From NCBI GenBank assembly GCA_934476675.1, contig CAKSOE010000011.1, positions 1 to 64,000 on the forward strand: a stretch of DNA of 64,000 nt, read 5' to 3'. Position numbers and translations under genes: made by a program. Below the pieces are notes generated by a model that saw only the letters and a list, made by a program, of their open reading frames with translations, did not search any database and had not been told where the DNA came from. This DNA is from an uncultured Clostridia bacterium. Lineage in GTDB: Bacteria > Bacillota > Clostridia > UBA1381. This document shows positions 25,462 through 35,199 of this stretch, piece by piece; the stretch's first letter is position 1; each line of letters begins with the position of its first letter.

Positions 25462-27021
25462 TCAGCTTTCGGATATTTCAATAAACGATGCGGAACGCGG
25501 CGGAACAATTAATTTACCGTTTTCCGGTTTTGCACTGCCGTTGTATTCGTAAATTACTTTTCCCAAAGCGGTGTTAAAATCACATTCTGCCGTATTCTTG
25601 GACGGATTTATTGCAATAAGTACCGCATTTCTTCCGTCTGTGCGCTTGTATACAAGCGGATATGCGTTTTTTTCAACATAAACCAATTCAAAGCCTGCGC
25701 TTTCCTGTAACAGCGGAGTAGCTTTTCTCACCGCAATCTGGCGTTTTAATTCGCACAACAAAGAGTTTTCGTCATTTAACTGCGCCTCAACTGTCGGACG
25801 GTCTGCTGCGGAATCCTGTGCGATGTAAAGCTTGTCGGAGGGAGCCGCCGAGAAACCGGCATTTACTCCGTTATCCCACTGCATCGGACTTCTTGTACCC
25901 GTTCTGTTTGCGCCGCCCTCGACAGAGGTGAGATTTTCAACATATCTCATTCCGATTTCATCGCCGTAATAAATAAACGGTACGCCCGGCATAGACATAA
26001 TAAACGCATATGCAAGCTTGATTTCTTCGTCGTCAAGCGTTCGCTTGATTCTGTCCATATCGTGGTTGCCGGAGGGGAGACAGATAAGTCCTTTTCCGTT
26101 TGTTTTATTATAATTCATCATATATGTTTCAAAGAATACACTTATATCACCTTGACACTTGTATGAAAAATACGGAGTTTCCGTTCTGAAAAGGTCAAGA
26201 TAGTGCGACGGGCCGAAATGCAGCAGGAAATCCATGTCATAGCCTGCCAGCAGAGCTTTGTCCGGCTCGCCCCATTCCGAAACAAATGCAGCGTCGGGAA
26301 ATTCCTTGCTTACCTTGTCAAACATATCCTGCCACAATTTAATTGTTTCCGTCTGGTTCTCGTCGTTTTTGACAAGCGAACCTGCCATATCAACTCTGAA
26401 ACCGTCACAGCCCATTCTAAGCCAGAAACGTATAATGTTTAAAATTTCTTCGCGGGTAGCGAGTGCATCCTCGGAATCAACTGCCGATTGCCAGCTTTCC
26501 GTAACCTTTGCAAAGCCGTAATTGAGCGCCGGCTGTGTTGTATAAAAGTTTACTCCGCAGCTGCCGTCTCTTTCCGAAATGCCGCGGAGCGCACCGGTTA
26601 TGCCCTGCACTCCGTCAAGCGACTTCCATACGCTGTCCGTCCATACATATCTTCCGCTGTACTTGTTCTTTTCAGCCTTGCACGATTCCTTGAACCATTT
26701 GCAGGTGTAGGCAGTATGCCCGGGGACAAGGTCGAAAATTATTCGCATATCACGCTTATGCGCTTCGTCAAACAAACGCTTGGCGTCTTCATTTGTACCG
26801 TATCTCGGAGCGATTGAGTAATAATCCTCAACATCGTATCCGGCATCGGTAAACGGCGATGCAAAACAGGGATTAATCCATATTGCGGTAAACCCCATAT
26901 CCTTTATGTAGTCAAGCTTTTCGATAATCCCGTTAAAATCTCCGATGCCGTCGGCGTTTGTGTCACGGAAACTTTGCGGATATATCTCATAGAATACAGC
27001 ATTTTTTAGCCATTCTTTCAT
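25462..27021 (-). CDS. Alpha-glucosidase/oligo-1,6-glucosidase-like GH13
   Basis: A 519-residue cytoplasmic alpha-amylase-family hydrolase (no signal peptide). The (beta/alpha)8 barrel motifs are seen in order: DLVPGH near 97, nucleophile D211 in GFRVDMAGS, acid/base E249 in FVSEWGEP and D321 in SGNHDMDR, followed by a beta-sandwich C terminus. It probably cuts alpha-glucosides or maltodextrins. It is downstream of the GH31 gene (15 bases) and probably co-transcribed with it. Confidence 0.9.
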   Translation of the reverse strand: MKEWLKNAVFYEIYPQSFRDTNADGIGDFNGIIEKLDYIKDMGFTAIWINPCFASPFTDAGYDVEDYYSIAPRYGTNEDAKRLFDEAHKRDMRIIFDLVPGHTAYTCKWFKESCKAEKNKYSGRYVWTDSVWKSLDGVQGITGALRGISERDGSCGVNFYTTQPALNYGFAKVTESWQSAVDSEDALATREEILNIIRFWLRMGCDGFRVDMAGSLVKNDENQTETIKLWQDMFDKVSKEFPDAAFVSEWGEPDKALLAGYDMDFLLHFGPSHYLDLFRTETPYFSYKCQGDISVFFETYMMNYNKTNGKGLICLPSGNHDMDRIKRTLDDEEIKLAYAFIMSMPGVPFIYYGDEIGMRYVENLTSVEGGANRTGTRSPMQWDNGVNAGFSAAPSDKLYIAQDSAADRPTVEAQLNDENSLLCELKRQIAVRKATPLLQESAGFELVYVEKNAYPLVYKRTDGRNAVLIAINPSKNTAECDFNTALGKVIYEYNGSAKPENGKLIVPPRSASFIEISES

Positions 27022-27036
27022 TTTTTTGTCATCCTT

Positions 27037-29400
27037 TCATATCGTTGAGAGTATTTCACGGACTGCGCTTTTTAAGTTTTCGTCCGCATTGAGCGTTTCG
27101 AGAAACTCATAAACTTCGCTTACATCGGTCATTTCACATACTGCATTATAAATATCATCTTTGATCAAATTCTCCGTCTGCGCTTTCAGACAGAGGTCAA
27201 AAACCATTGCTTTATAATCATTTGCAAGAACCTTTACGGCGCTTTCAAATTCAACACACAAATTTCCGCTTACATTTTCGGCGGTTACGGTAAGCGATGT
27301 GCCGTCGTGCGATTTTTCAAACGCTATGCCGCTGCCATCAGAGGTTAATTTAATATCTGCATCGGATATTTTTACAAATTCTATTATATATGTTCTCTTT
27401 TCGGGAGCATAGGGGTTTCCGCCTTCGGGCAAAATGATTTCAAACCGCGGTTTTTCGCTCCATGAAAGATTAAGCGTTGTCAGCGCAAATTCTCCGTTGC
27501 AGTTGTCATCATCTTCGTATAAGCCGAATGAATTATTTGCTCCCGGGTATACTTTTATTCTCAGCTTTTCGGGATTGGACGTATCGTTTACGTGTCCGTC
27601 ATTTTCGGCCATCGGAATAATTCCGCCCGCCTTTACAAATACGGGCATTTCATTTATATGTCTGTACATTTTGTAGCTTCTGCCGCCTTTGTAAGCAGTT
27701 GCGTTGAAGTAATCAAACCATTCGCCCTCCGGCAGCCATACATTTACGTGTCCCATGCCGGTTACAGTATCGGATTTCTTCGTTATGGGCGCCGCGATCA
27801 TCTGTGTTCCGAAGAAATACTCATTTTTATGTAAATAAGCTTCTTTTTTATCGGGATTTCCGTAATAAAGCGGCTGAATAATCGGACTGTCATTATACGA
27901 TGCCTCATAGTTCATGGAATACAAATACGGAATAAGCTTATGGCGAAGTCTTAAAAATTCCGACATTGATTTTTCGTATTCCGAGCCGTAATTCCACGGT
28001 TCTTTGCCTAAAAAGATACAGTTTGTGCTGTGCAGGCGCATTATCGGCGAAAAGACACCGAACTGAACCCATCTTGTGATAAGCTCGTCGTCACGGTAGC
28101 CGAACATATGACCGCCGATGTCATGACTCCACCAGCCATAGCCGACATTTGACGCATTTGCCGTAAAATAAGGCTGAAAATCAAGCGATTCCCATGTCAT
28201 GAAGGTATCTCCCGAAAACCCGATAGGATAGCGGTGGCTGCCTACTCCCGAATAACGCGAAAATATAAGCGGTCTTTTTCCGTCCTTTGCATTATCGAGA
28301 TAATGGAAGTGATTAAGCATCCAAAGCGGGTCAAGTCCCTCAACTTTGCTTGTGTTTCCCTGCTGCCAGTCCATCCACCAGAAATCCACACCCATTTTTT
28401 CGTGCGGATAAAGCATATGTTCAAAATACGCTTCGAGGAAATTCGGGTCTGAAATATCAAATTCGACTTTTTCTTCGTTTTCATAATCAACACCCATAGC
28501 TTCCGCCATTTCACGGTATGAATCCTCATGTGCGGCAATACCCTCCGCAGGATGAAGGTTGAGAGCGGTGCGAAGATGATTTTTATGCAGATACGATATT
28601 AATTTTTCAGGTTCCGGGAAAAGCTTTCTTTCCCAGCTGAAACCCGTCCAGCCGCTGCCGTATTTTGAATCTATGTTAACCTTGTGCCAGTCCATATCAA
28701 GTATCCCTACAGAGAAAGGAATATTTTTCTCCATGAACTTGTCCATAAGAGCTGTATATTCCTCCTGTGTATAAGCATGGTATCTGCTCCACCAGTTGCC
28801 GAGAGCATATCGCGGAAGCAAAGGCGTTTTGCCGGTCAGTTGGTACAATGCTTTTAAGCAGCTGCGGTATTCGCCTGCGTATCCGAAAAGATATATATCG
28901 ATTTTTGACTTTTCGCGTACTTCAACCCAACCGTCGGAGTTAATGGCAAGTGTATTGCTGTCATCCAGTATGCACATTTCATGGGAAGACATAAGCCCGT
29001 CCTCGAGCGGACATTCTCCGTTTACACCGTCAAGCGTGCGGACTGTTCCTTTAAGATTATTTGTTTTTTGACCGTAATACCAAATGTGTCCGTTATGACC
29101 GAGATGTCCGGTAAAGTGCGCATTCAGACTGTTCGGAGAAAATTTCTCTTTTGTGTATCTGATTTCAATGCACTCTGTTTTAATAACGAGCATACCGTCT
29201 TTATCGGTTACGGTGTATTCCGGTACGTCAAAATCACGATTGATTACCGATTGTGTGGCTCTGTCTTCAAATTCTCCGTTTTCACTGTATTCCATACGTA
29301 TCAGTGACGGAGTAAGCACCGTGAAACGGTAGCAATCACCTTTTACAACTGCCTCTTTACGGCAAAGAGGCGAGGTATGTATCTTTTTTAAATCGGGCAT
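27037..29400 (-). CDS. GH31 alpha-glucosidase-like glycoside hydrolase
   Basis: A 787-residue enzyme with an N-terminal beta-sandwich, a GH31 catalytic barrel and C-terminal beta domains. The predicted nucleophile is D344 in WWMDWQQG and the acid/base D398 in FSGDTF; RYALGNWWSRYHAYT leads the barrel. It has no signal peptide, so acts inside the cell, probably on alpha-glucosides or alpha-xylosides. A long extra C-terminal helical stretch (about 700-787) has no clear match. Start at 29400 (MPDLKK) follows AAAGGAGTG; an upstream in-frame start is unlikely. Confidence 0.9.
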   Translation of the reverse strand: MPDLKKIHTSPLCRKEAVVKGDCYRFTVLTPSLIRMEYSENGEFEDRATQSVINRDFDVPEYTVTDKDGMLVIKTECIEIRYTKEKFSPNSLNAHFTGHLGHNGHIWYYGQKTNNLKGTVRTLDGVNGECPLEDGLMSSHEMCILDDSNTLAINSDGWVEVREKSKIDIYLFGYAGEYRSCLKALYQLTGKTPLLPRYALGNWWSRYHAYTQEEYTALMDKFMEKNIPFSVGILDMDWHKVNIDSKYGSGWTGFSWERKLFPEPEKLISYLHKNHLRTALNLHPAEGIAAHEDSYREMAEAMGVDYENEEKVEFDISDPNFLEAYFEHMLYPHEKMGVDFWWMDWQQGNTSKVEGLDPLWMLNHFHYLDNAKDGKRPLIFSRYSGVGSHRYPIGFSGDTFMTWESLDFQPYFTANASNVGYGWWSHDIGGHMFGYRDDELITRWVQFGVFSPIMRLHSTNCIFLGKEPWNYGSEYEKSMSEFLRLRHKLIPYLYSMNYEASYNDSPIIQPLYYGNPDKKEAYLHKNEYFFGTQMIAAPITKKSDTVTGMGHVNVWLPEGEWFDYFNATAYKGGRSYKMYRHINEMPVFVKAGGIIPMAENDGHVNDTSNPEKLRIKVYPGANNSFGLYEDDDNCNGEFALTTLNLSWSEKPRFEIILPEGGNPYAPEKRTYIIEFVKISDADIKLTSDGSGIAFEKSHDGTSLTVTAENVSGNLCVEFESAVKVLANDYKAMVFDLCLKAQTENLIKDDIYNAVCEMTDVSEVYEFLETLNADENLKSAVREILSTI

Positions 29401-29448
29401 ATTAAACACTCCTTTTTTATATATTTTCTCCATTATATCAGCTATTTT

Positions 29449-29463
29449 GTGCCAGCGCTACAA
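29449..29463. promoter_or_regulatory. Candidate catabolite-repression or LacI-family site
   Basis: A GTGCCAGCGCTACAA segment with the palindromic core AGCGCT lies between the GH31 -10 (TATAAT on the minus strand near 29435) and the divergent AraC promoter. It matches the CcpA cre consensus with about two mismatches. Confidence 0.35.
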
Positions 29464-29501
29464 TTTTTTTCACGCAAAGTAACAAAATATTCACCATTAT
29501 C

Positions 29502-29530
29502 TTGACAATCGGCAATCGGCGCAATATAAT
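29502..29530 (+). promoter_or_regulatory. Perfect sigma-A promoter of the AraC-type gene
   Basis: TTGACA (29502-29507), 17-bp spacer, TATAAT (29525-29530): an exact consensus match. The spacer and its left edge contain a direct repeat of AATCGGC (29507-29513 and 29514-29520), a candidate regulator site. Confidence 0.88.
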
Positions 29531-29560
29531 ATAGAGGTAAAATATGTCGGAGGGACTCTT

Positions 29561-30439
29561 ATGAAAAACAGTATGTCCTTTAAAGAAAAAAAGATACACG
29601 GAAGTCCGCTGTATGCGTTTGAGATGTACAAAATGAATTGCGGCGGTTCCAATTTGATTGTTACGCCGCATTGGCACGACGAAACGGAAATTATTTACGT
29701 TCTTGACGGCGAAATAAGCATATCCGTAAACGGAAACCGATATTCGGGAAAAAAAGGCGATATTTTTGTCGTAAATAATGGTGAAATTCATGAAATTTTA
29801 AGCGGTTATAACGGAGCGGCATATGATGCATTTGTGTTTGATTTAAAAAGTATGTTGTTTGCGGCGGAGGATTTGGCGCAGAAGAAATTTTTAGAGCCGG
29901 TTAATTCGGGAGAGGTATTGTTCAAAAATAAAATTTTGGACAACTGTAAAATGCGTGAAATACTTGAGCATATTAAAGATATTAACGAAAATCATACGTA
30001 TTCGTATACGCTTATGACAAAAGCGCTGATTTTACAGTTTATTGCAATGCTGTTTGACGATAAACAGTATTGTGAGGAAAAAATAAATTCGGCAAAAGAA
30101 AATAAATATGCGCTGCAAAAGAAAATAATAACCTATATACGGGAAAATTTATCATCACGTATAACGCTTGATGAAACCGCACGCAGATTCAATATGTCCT
30201 CGAAATATTTCTGCCGATTTTTTAAAAACAATTTTCACAAAACGCTTGTCGAATATATTACAAGCGTGCGCATGGAAAAAGCGTTGGAACTGCTTTCTGA
30301 TACGGATATGAGCGTTACGGATATTGCACTCGAATGCGGATTTTCAAACATGAGTTATTTTGCGCAAACGTTCAGAACAAGCGTCGGCATATCGCCGAGA
30401 GAATACAGAAACATACTGCTTAAAGAGCAGGAAAGATGA
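29561..30439 (+). CDS. AraC family regulator with cupin sensor
   Basis: A 292-residue regulator with an N-terminal cupin (about 20-110; PHWHDETEIIYVLDGE holds the beta-barrel His cluster) and a C-terminal AraC double HTH (about 190-290, ending SVTDIALECGFSNMSYFAQTFR). It faces the GH31/GH13 genes, so may respond to an alpha-glucoside. It precedes the ABC exporter genes by 11 bases and is likely co-transcribed with them. Confidence 0.9.
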   Translation: MKNSMSFKEKKIHGSPLYAFEMYKMNCGGSNLIVTPHWHDETEIIYVLDGEISISVNGNRYSGKKGDIFVVNNGEIHEILSGYNGAAYDAFVFDLKSMLFAAEDLAQKKFLEPVNSGEVLFKNKILDNCKMREILEHIKDINENHTYSYTLMTKALILQFIAMLFDDKQYCEEKINSAKENKYALQKKIITYIRENLSSRITLDETARRFNMSSKYFCRFFKNNFHKTLVEYITSVRMEKALELLSDTDMSVTDIALECGFSNMSYFAQTFRTSVGISPREYRNILLKEQER

Positions 30440-30450
30440 AGGAGCTTTAA

Positions 30451-32151
30451 ATGGGATTTTTACTTAAATATCTGAAAAAATACAAAAAGGAAAGCATAGG
30501 CGGCCCGCTTTTTAAAATGATTGAGGTCATATTTGAACTGCTTGTTCCGCTTGTTGTCGCGTCGATTATAGATAAGGGAATTGCCGGCGGCGACAGGGCG
30601 CATATTGTGAAAATGTGCATTGTGCTTGTTGTTTTGGCTGCAGTCGGACTTACAAGCACACTCACGGCGCAGTATCTGTCGGCAAAGGCGGCGGTGAGTG
30701 TAAGTACCGATATGCGTCATGATGTGTTCAGAAAAATTCAGAGCTTTTCATATGCAGACGCGGACAAAATAGGAACATCGGTACTTGTTACCAGAATGAC
30801 GAGCGACATTAATCAGATACAGAACGGTCTTAATATCACCCTGCGTCTGCTGCTTCGTTCGCCGTTTGTTGTAATCGGCGCTATGGTTATGGCTTTTACC
30901 GTTGATACAAAAGCGGCTATGGTATTTGCGGTGGTAATTCCGATTTTGTTTGCCGCTGTATTTGCGGTTATACTGACGACTATTCCGATGTTTCGGCGTG
31001 TGCAGGAACGGCTGGACGGTGTAACGCGGACAGTGAGAGAAAATATTACGGGTACGCGTGTTATAAGAGCGTTTAATAATCAGAAATCGGAAAACGATGA
31101 GTTTGAAGGAGAAAATACAACTCTTGCCGCTTTGCAGAAAACCGCCGGAGCGGTGTCGGCGCTGATGAATCCGGTGACGTTTCTGATTATAAACGCAGCT
31201 GTTATTTTCCTTATAAAAGCGGGGGCGGTGCGGGTTAATTACGGAATATTGAGCGCCGGACAGGTTGTGGCGCTTTATAATTATATGTCGCAGATTTTGG
31301 TTGAGCTTATAAAGTTTGCAAACGTAACGGTGAGCGCATCAAAGGCTTTGGCGTGTGCAAGACGTATAGAGGCAGTTATGAATGAAAAGGGCGGACAGGA
31401 GATATTTATGTCTGATGCTGTATCAGAAGCAAAGGTAGAGTTCAGAAACGTAAGCCTTGCATATAATGCCGGTGCGGAATGTGCGCTTAATAATATAAAT
31501 TTCACGGTAAAAAGCGGAGAAACCATAGGAATTACCGGAGGAACCGGCTGCGGAAAGTCGTCGGTGGTAAATCTTATACCACGATTTTATGATGCAACCT
31601 CGGGAACTGTTTTTGTTAACGGACGTGATGTAAAAAGCTTTGATACAGACGAGCTTAGGAAAAAAATAGGCGTTGTTCCGCAAAAGGCGGCGTTGTTTTC
31701 GGGAACAATAAGAGAAAATCTGCTTTGGGCAAAAGAGGATGCAACCGATGAGGAAATAATGGAGGCTGTGCGTACTGCGCAGGCGGAGGACGTAATAAAG
31801 TCGAAGCCCGACGGATTGGACGAAAAAATCAGCAAGAGTACGCTTTCCGGCGGACAAAAGCAAAGACTTACCATTGCGCGTGCATTAGTTGGAAAGCCGG
31901 ATATACTTATTCTTGACGATTCCTCATCAGCGCTGGATTACGCAACCGATTTTAATTTGAGACAGGCAATTGCGGATCTGCCGTGGAAACCTACGGTGTT
32001 TATTGTGTCACAGAGAATTTCGTCCGTTATGGGCTGTGATAAAATTCTGCTTTTGGAGGACGGGCATCAGGCAGGCTTTGCGCCGCATGATGAGCTTTAT
32101 AAAAATGTAGAGTTGTATCGGGAGATTTGTGACATACAGCTGTCGGATTGA
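30451..32151 (+). CDS. ABC exporter half-transporter, degenerate subunit
   Basis: A 566-residue exporter with six membrane helices (about 20-290) and a C-terminal ATPase. Walker A GGTGCGKS is at 363-370 and the signature LSGGQ at 465-469. Walker B ends ILILDD, so residue 490 is Asp where the catalytic Glu is expected. This is the pattern of the degenerate-site subunit of heterodimeric multidrug exporters (TM287/288, BmrCD). It pairs with the next gene. Confidence 0.92.
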   Translation: MGFLLKYLKKYKKESIGGPLFKMIEVIFELLVPLVVASIIDKGIAGGDRAHIVKMCIVLVVLAAVGLTSTLTAQYLSAKAAVSVSTDMRHDVFRKIQSFSYADADKIGTSVLVTRMTSDINQIQNGLNITLRLLLRSPFVVIGAMVMAFTVDTKAAMVFAVVIPILFAAVFAVILTTIPMFRRVQERLDGVTRTVRENITGTRVIRAFNNQKSENDEFEGENTTLAALQKTAGAVSALMNPVTFLIINAAVIFLIKAGAVRVNYGILSAGQVVALYNYMSQILVELIKFANVTVSASKALACARRIEAVMNEKGGQEIFMSDAVSEAKVEFRNVSLAYNAGAECALNNINFTVKSGETIGITGGTGCGKSSVVNLIPRFYDATSGTVFVNGRDVKSFDTDELRKKIGVVPQKAALFSGTIRENLLWAKEDATDEEIMEAVRTAQAEDVIKSKPDGLDEKISKSTLSGGQKQRLTIARALVGKPDILILDDSSSALDYATDFNLRQAIADLPWKPTVFIVSQRISSVMGCDKILLLEDGHQAGFAPHDELYKNVELYREICDIQLSD

Positions 32152-32192
32152 TTCTATAATTTGTGCCGTTTTTCGGCGGAATGGAGATTACT

Positions 32193-33914
32193 ATGAAAAT
32201 CGCAAAGAGAGTATTGAAATATATTTCCGGCTATAAGCCGTATATATTTCTGTCGTTTGCCGCGGCTATGGTATCTGTTGCGGGAACACTTTATATACCG
32301 GTGTTGGTCGGACGTGCAATTGATTTAATGACAGGAGCGGGCAGCGTGGATTTAAGCGGCGTTTTTGCTGTTCTTTTGCAGATTGCGGCGGTTACAGCCG
32401 CGGCGGCGCTGTGCACGTGGCTTATGAATATATGCAACAACAAAATCACATACAGCGTATCATGTGATTTGCGCCGTGACGCGTTTCTGAAAATAGGCAG
32501 GCTGCCGGTAGGGTATGTGGATTCACACCGAACGGGAGAAACGGTCAGTCTTATCGTGGCCGACACGGAACAGATTTCCGACGGACTGCTCATGGGATTT
32601 ACGCAGTTTTTTACGGGAGCGCTTACAATACTCGGAACTCTCGGATTTATGCTTTATATTAATGCGTGGATTGCGCTGGCGGTAGTCGGACTTACGCCGC
32701 TTTCTCTGTTTGTGTCGAAATTCATTGCTTCAAAAACTTACAGAATGTTTCTTAAACAGTCTGAGGTAAGAGCGGTGCAGACGGGATTTGTTGACGAAAT
32801 GATAGGCGGTCACAGAATAATAAAGGCGTTTTGCCGCGAGAAAGAAACAATAGAAAAATTTGACTCGATAAATGATGAATTGAAAACTATTTCATTAAAA
32901 GCTGTATTCTTTTCGTCGCTTACCAATCCGTCCACGCGTTTTGTGAATGCCGTTGTGTATGCCTGTGCAGCGCTTATCGGCGCCCTGTTTGCACTGACGG
33001 GCGGCTTGACGGTGGGCGGACTTACGTGCATTTTAAGCTACGCAAACCAATACACAAAGCCGTTTAATGAGATTTCGGGAGTTATAACAGAATTGCAGGG
33101 AGCGTTGGCGTCTGCCGGACGTGTATTCGAGCTTTTGGATATGGAGGAGGAAACAGATTCCGAAAATATACTTCCGTTGTCGAAGGGCAGTGTGGAATTT
33201 AAGGATGTGTATTTTTCATACACTCCCGAACGTCCGCTTATCGAGAATTTTAACCTTACCGTAAAACCCGGCGAAAGAGTGGCGATAGTAGGGCCTACCG
33301 GCTGCGGAAAAACCACGCTTATTAATCTGCTTATGCGTTTTTATGACGTTAATTCGGGTAAAATTTCAGTTGACGGTAAAAATATAAACGATGTGTCGCG
33401 CAGCAGTCTGCATGACAGTCTTGGCATGGTCTTGCAGGACACATGGCTTAAAAGCGGAACGATACGCGATAATATTGCCATGGGAAAAAAGGATGCGTCG
33501 CGTGAGGAAATAATAAATGCGGCAAAGGCCGCATATGCGCATAGCTTTATAATGCGCATGAAAGACGGCTATGATACCTATATAGGCGAGGACGGCGGCG
33601 GATTGTCAGCCGGACAGAAGCAGCTTTTGTGTATCGCGAGGGTTATGCTGTCAAAGCCGGCGGCGCTTATTCTCGATGAAGCGACATCGTCGATTGATAC
33701 GCATACGGAGCTTAAAGTCCAAAAGGCATTTGACAAGCTTATGGAGGGCAGAACAAGCTTTATTGTTGCGCACAGGCTTTCAACGATACGTGAGGCCGAT
33801 GTTATACTTGTCATGAACAGCGGACATATAATAGAGCAGGGTACGCATAGGGAGCTTATAGAAAAGAAGGGTTTTTATTACAAGCTCTACACCAGCCGTC
33901 TTGCACAGGCGTAA
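32193..33914 (+). CDS. ABC exporter half-transporter, canonical catalytic Glu subunit
   Basis: A 573-residue partner. Six membrane helices lie at about 15-300, Walker A GPTGCGKT at 367-374 and Walker B ALILDE with E496. The signature is LSAGQ (471-475) instead of LSGGQ. With D490 of the partner, this gives one canonical and one degenerate ATP site, as expected for a heterodimer. Start at ATG 32193 after GGAG; an in-frame ATG further upstream is less well placed. The exported compound is unknown. Confidence 0.92.
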   Translation: MKIAKRVLKYISGYKPYIFLSFAAAMVSVAGTLYIPVLVGRAIDLMTGAGSVDLSGVFAVLLQIAAVTAAAALCTWLMNICNNKITYSVSCDLRRDAFLKIGRLPVGYVDSHRTGETVSLIVADTEQISDGLLMGFTQFFTGALTILGTLGFMLYINAWIALAVVGLTPLSLFVSKFIASKTYRMFLKQSEVRAVQTGFVDEMIGGHRIIKAFCREKETIEKFDSINDELKTISLKAVFFSSLTNPSTRFVNAVVYACAALIGALFALTGGLTVGGLTCILSYANQYTKPFNEISGVITELQGALASAGRVFELLDMEEETDSENILPLSKGSVEFKDVYFSYTPERPLIENFNLTVKPGERVAIVGPTGCGKTTLINLLMRFYDVNSGKISVDGKNINDVSRSSLHDSLGMVLQDTWLKSGTIRDNIAMGKKDASREEIINAAKAAYAHSFIMRMKDGYDTYIGEDGGGLSAGQKQLLCIARVMLSKPAALILDEATSSIDTHTELKVQKAFDKLMEGRTSFIVAHRLSTIREADVILVMNSGHIIEQGTHRELIEKKGFYYKLYTSRLAQA

Positions 33915-34264
33915 AACAACAGATATATAAAGTTTGTATTGAAAAAATAAACAAAAAATATCGCAGCGCTCAGAAACTGCATAAAACCTAATAAATTCAG
34001 CATTTTAACCCAAAATAGAAATTACAGAAATTGCAATTAAAACGCCCAAAAGTGTCGGAAATGTACAGAACTGACGGCTGTAAGTATGTCAAGACTATTC
34101 ATAAATGGAGAATGTTGTAAATATCAAGAAAAATTGGAATACAGCGGGTTAAAATCTCGCATTCTTGAAAGGGTAAAAAATAAGGGTAGGGAAACAAAAC
34201 TTCCTCTACCCTTATTTTTATATAGTTACATATTATAAATAATCTTCTTATAAATAATCTTCTG
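33915..34264. other. 350-bp AT-rich gap at the edge of the mobile-DNA scar
   Basis: No convincing gene is present. A short frame (34086-34238, MSRLFINGECCKYQEK...) reads protein-like in its first 35 residues but runs through the terminator. A T-arm-like hairpin, GCGGG-7-nt loop-CTCGC, lies at 34144-34160 and could be the relic of a phage attachment site; no complete tRNA surrounds it. A terminator is annotated separately. Confidence 0.5.
34181..34220. terminator. Rho-independent terminator
   Basis: Stem TAAGGGTAGGGAA (34181-34193) and TTCCTCTACCCTTA (34201-34214, one bulge), followed by a T-run. It closes the plus-strand exporter side and may also serve the minus-strand endolysin. Confidence 0.8.
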
Positions 34265-35020
34265 TTACTTTTTCATAATCCGTATAATCATCGTGCAATA
34301 CTTCAAATCTTTATCATCAAGTCCCAGACCGCCACCCGTTCCGGTGATAATGCCGTTGTCAACACACCACTGCACACCCACACGCGCCCACTCCGGCATA
34401 TTTTCGTCTATGTAGTTGTAAATCATCGGATTCTTAATTCCCTTGACTATTTCATAAAGATTTGACAGGCTTTCATTAATTGCCTTTTGTTTATCAGCAA
34501 CCTTATCGAGCATTGTTTTAAGCTCCGCAAATTCTTTCTTTTCATCTGCTGTCATCGGTTCGTCCTCCTGTTCTTTATATGGATATTTTTTCATTTCTTC
34601 CAAAGGATAATATTTGCCGGGGCAATTACTATCTCCGATTTCTTTATGTCCGACTATTTTAGCATCGTGATATATACCTTTAAGATAGATTACAAGCTCC
34701 TTTATTGAGCGTTTCTGTGCGTACGGCATAACCTTGTCCTTATCGTGATAATCGCCCTCAGCGCATATTCCTATACTGCAATTGTTCATGTGCAACACGT
34801 GCGACCCCACAGACCACAGCGGACGACCTCTGTATATTTCGCCGTTCTTACGAACAAAGAAATGATAACCGATGCCCGACCAGCCGTTTGATTTATGCCA
34901 ATCGTCAATTTGCTGTGCTGTACAATATTCTGCTTGAGCATGATGGAGAACGATATAGTCAGCAGAGGAACGATACAGAAGTTCACCGTTCCATTTCCAA
35001 TCTGTTTCAATGATATTCAA
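34265..35020 (-). CDS. Phage-type N-acetylmuramoyl-L-alanine amidase (endolysin)
   Basis: A peptidoglycan amidase (amidase_2/PGRP fold) of about 251 residues. The zinc ligands are visible: His in IVLHHAQ, and His and Cys in VGHKEIGDSNCPGK. A coiled linker (about 160-200) leads to a C-terminal PEWARVGVQWCVDNGIITGTG segment resembling the single SLH-like wall-binding unit of clostridial prophage lysins. I place the start at TTG 35020 (MNIIETDWKWNG), 9 bases after GGAGA; a GTG at 35029 overlapping the holin stop is the alternative. It follows a holin remnant, as in phage lysis cassettes. Confidence 0.85.
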   Translation of the reverse strand: MNIIETDWKWNGELLYRSSADYIVLHHAQAEYCTAQQIDDWHKSNGWSGIGYHFFVRKNGEIYRGRPLWSVGSHVLHMNNCSIGICAEGDYHDKDKVMPYAQKRSIKELVIYLKGIYHDAKIVGHKEIGDSNCPGKYYPLEEMKKYPYKEQEDEPMTADEKKEFAELKTMLDKVADKQKAINESLSNLYEIVKGIKNPMIYNYIDENMPEWARVGVQWCVDNGIITGTGGGLGLDDKDLKYCTMIIRIMKK

Positions 35021-35025
35021 AAATA

Positions 35026-35199
35026 TCACTCTCCATTCGGCTTATTGTATGTAAGAGCCTTTGAACTATCACTAACACCCGATGTTGTTGGGTTATTAAT
35101 GGCATTCCAGACACTTACAACAACCAACCCCAATATATACGGGTTTGAAACGGCTTGTAAGAGCACATTAAAATACGCAAAAGTTTTTGTTCGAGTTGC
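35026..35199 (-). pseudogene. C-terminal fragment of a phage holin
   Basis: The minus strand reads about 57 residues (TKTFAYFNVLLQAVSNPYILG... then NNPTTSGVSDSSKALTYNKP) ending at TGA 35026-35028. The last part is the characteristic tail of phi LC3-like holins (DPTT-G-SDS-AL-Y). The stop overlaps the endolysin start region (GTGA), as in lysis cassettes. The 5' part is missing and is replaced by transposase sequence; the frame meets TAA at 35200-35202. Probably non-functional. Confidence 0.7.

Noticed and set aside
34086..34238. 50-codon frame with a protein-like first half
   Set aside because: It reads through a rho-independent terminator, has no ribosome binding site and no recognised family.
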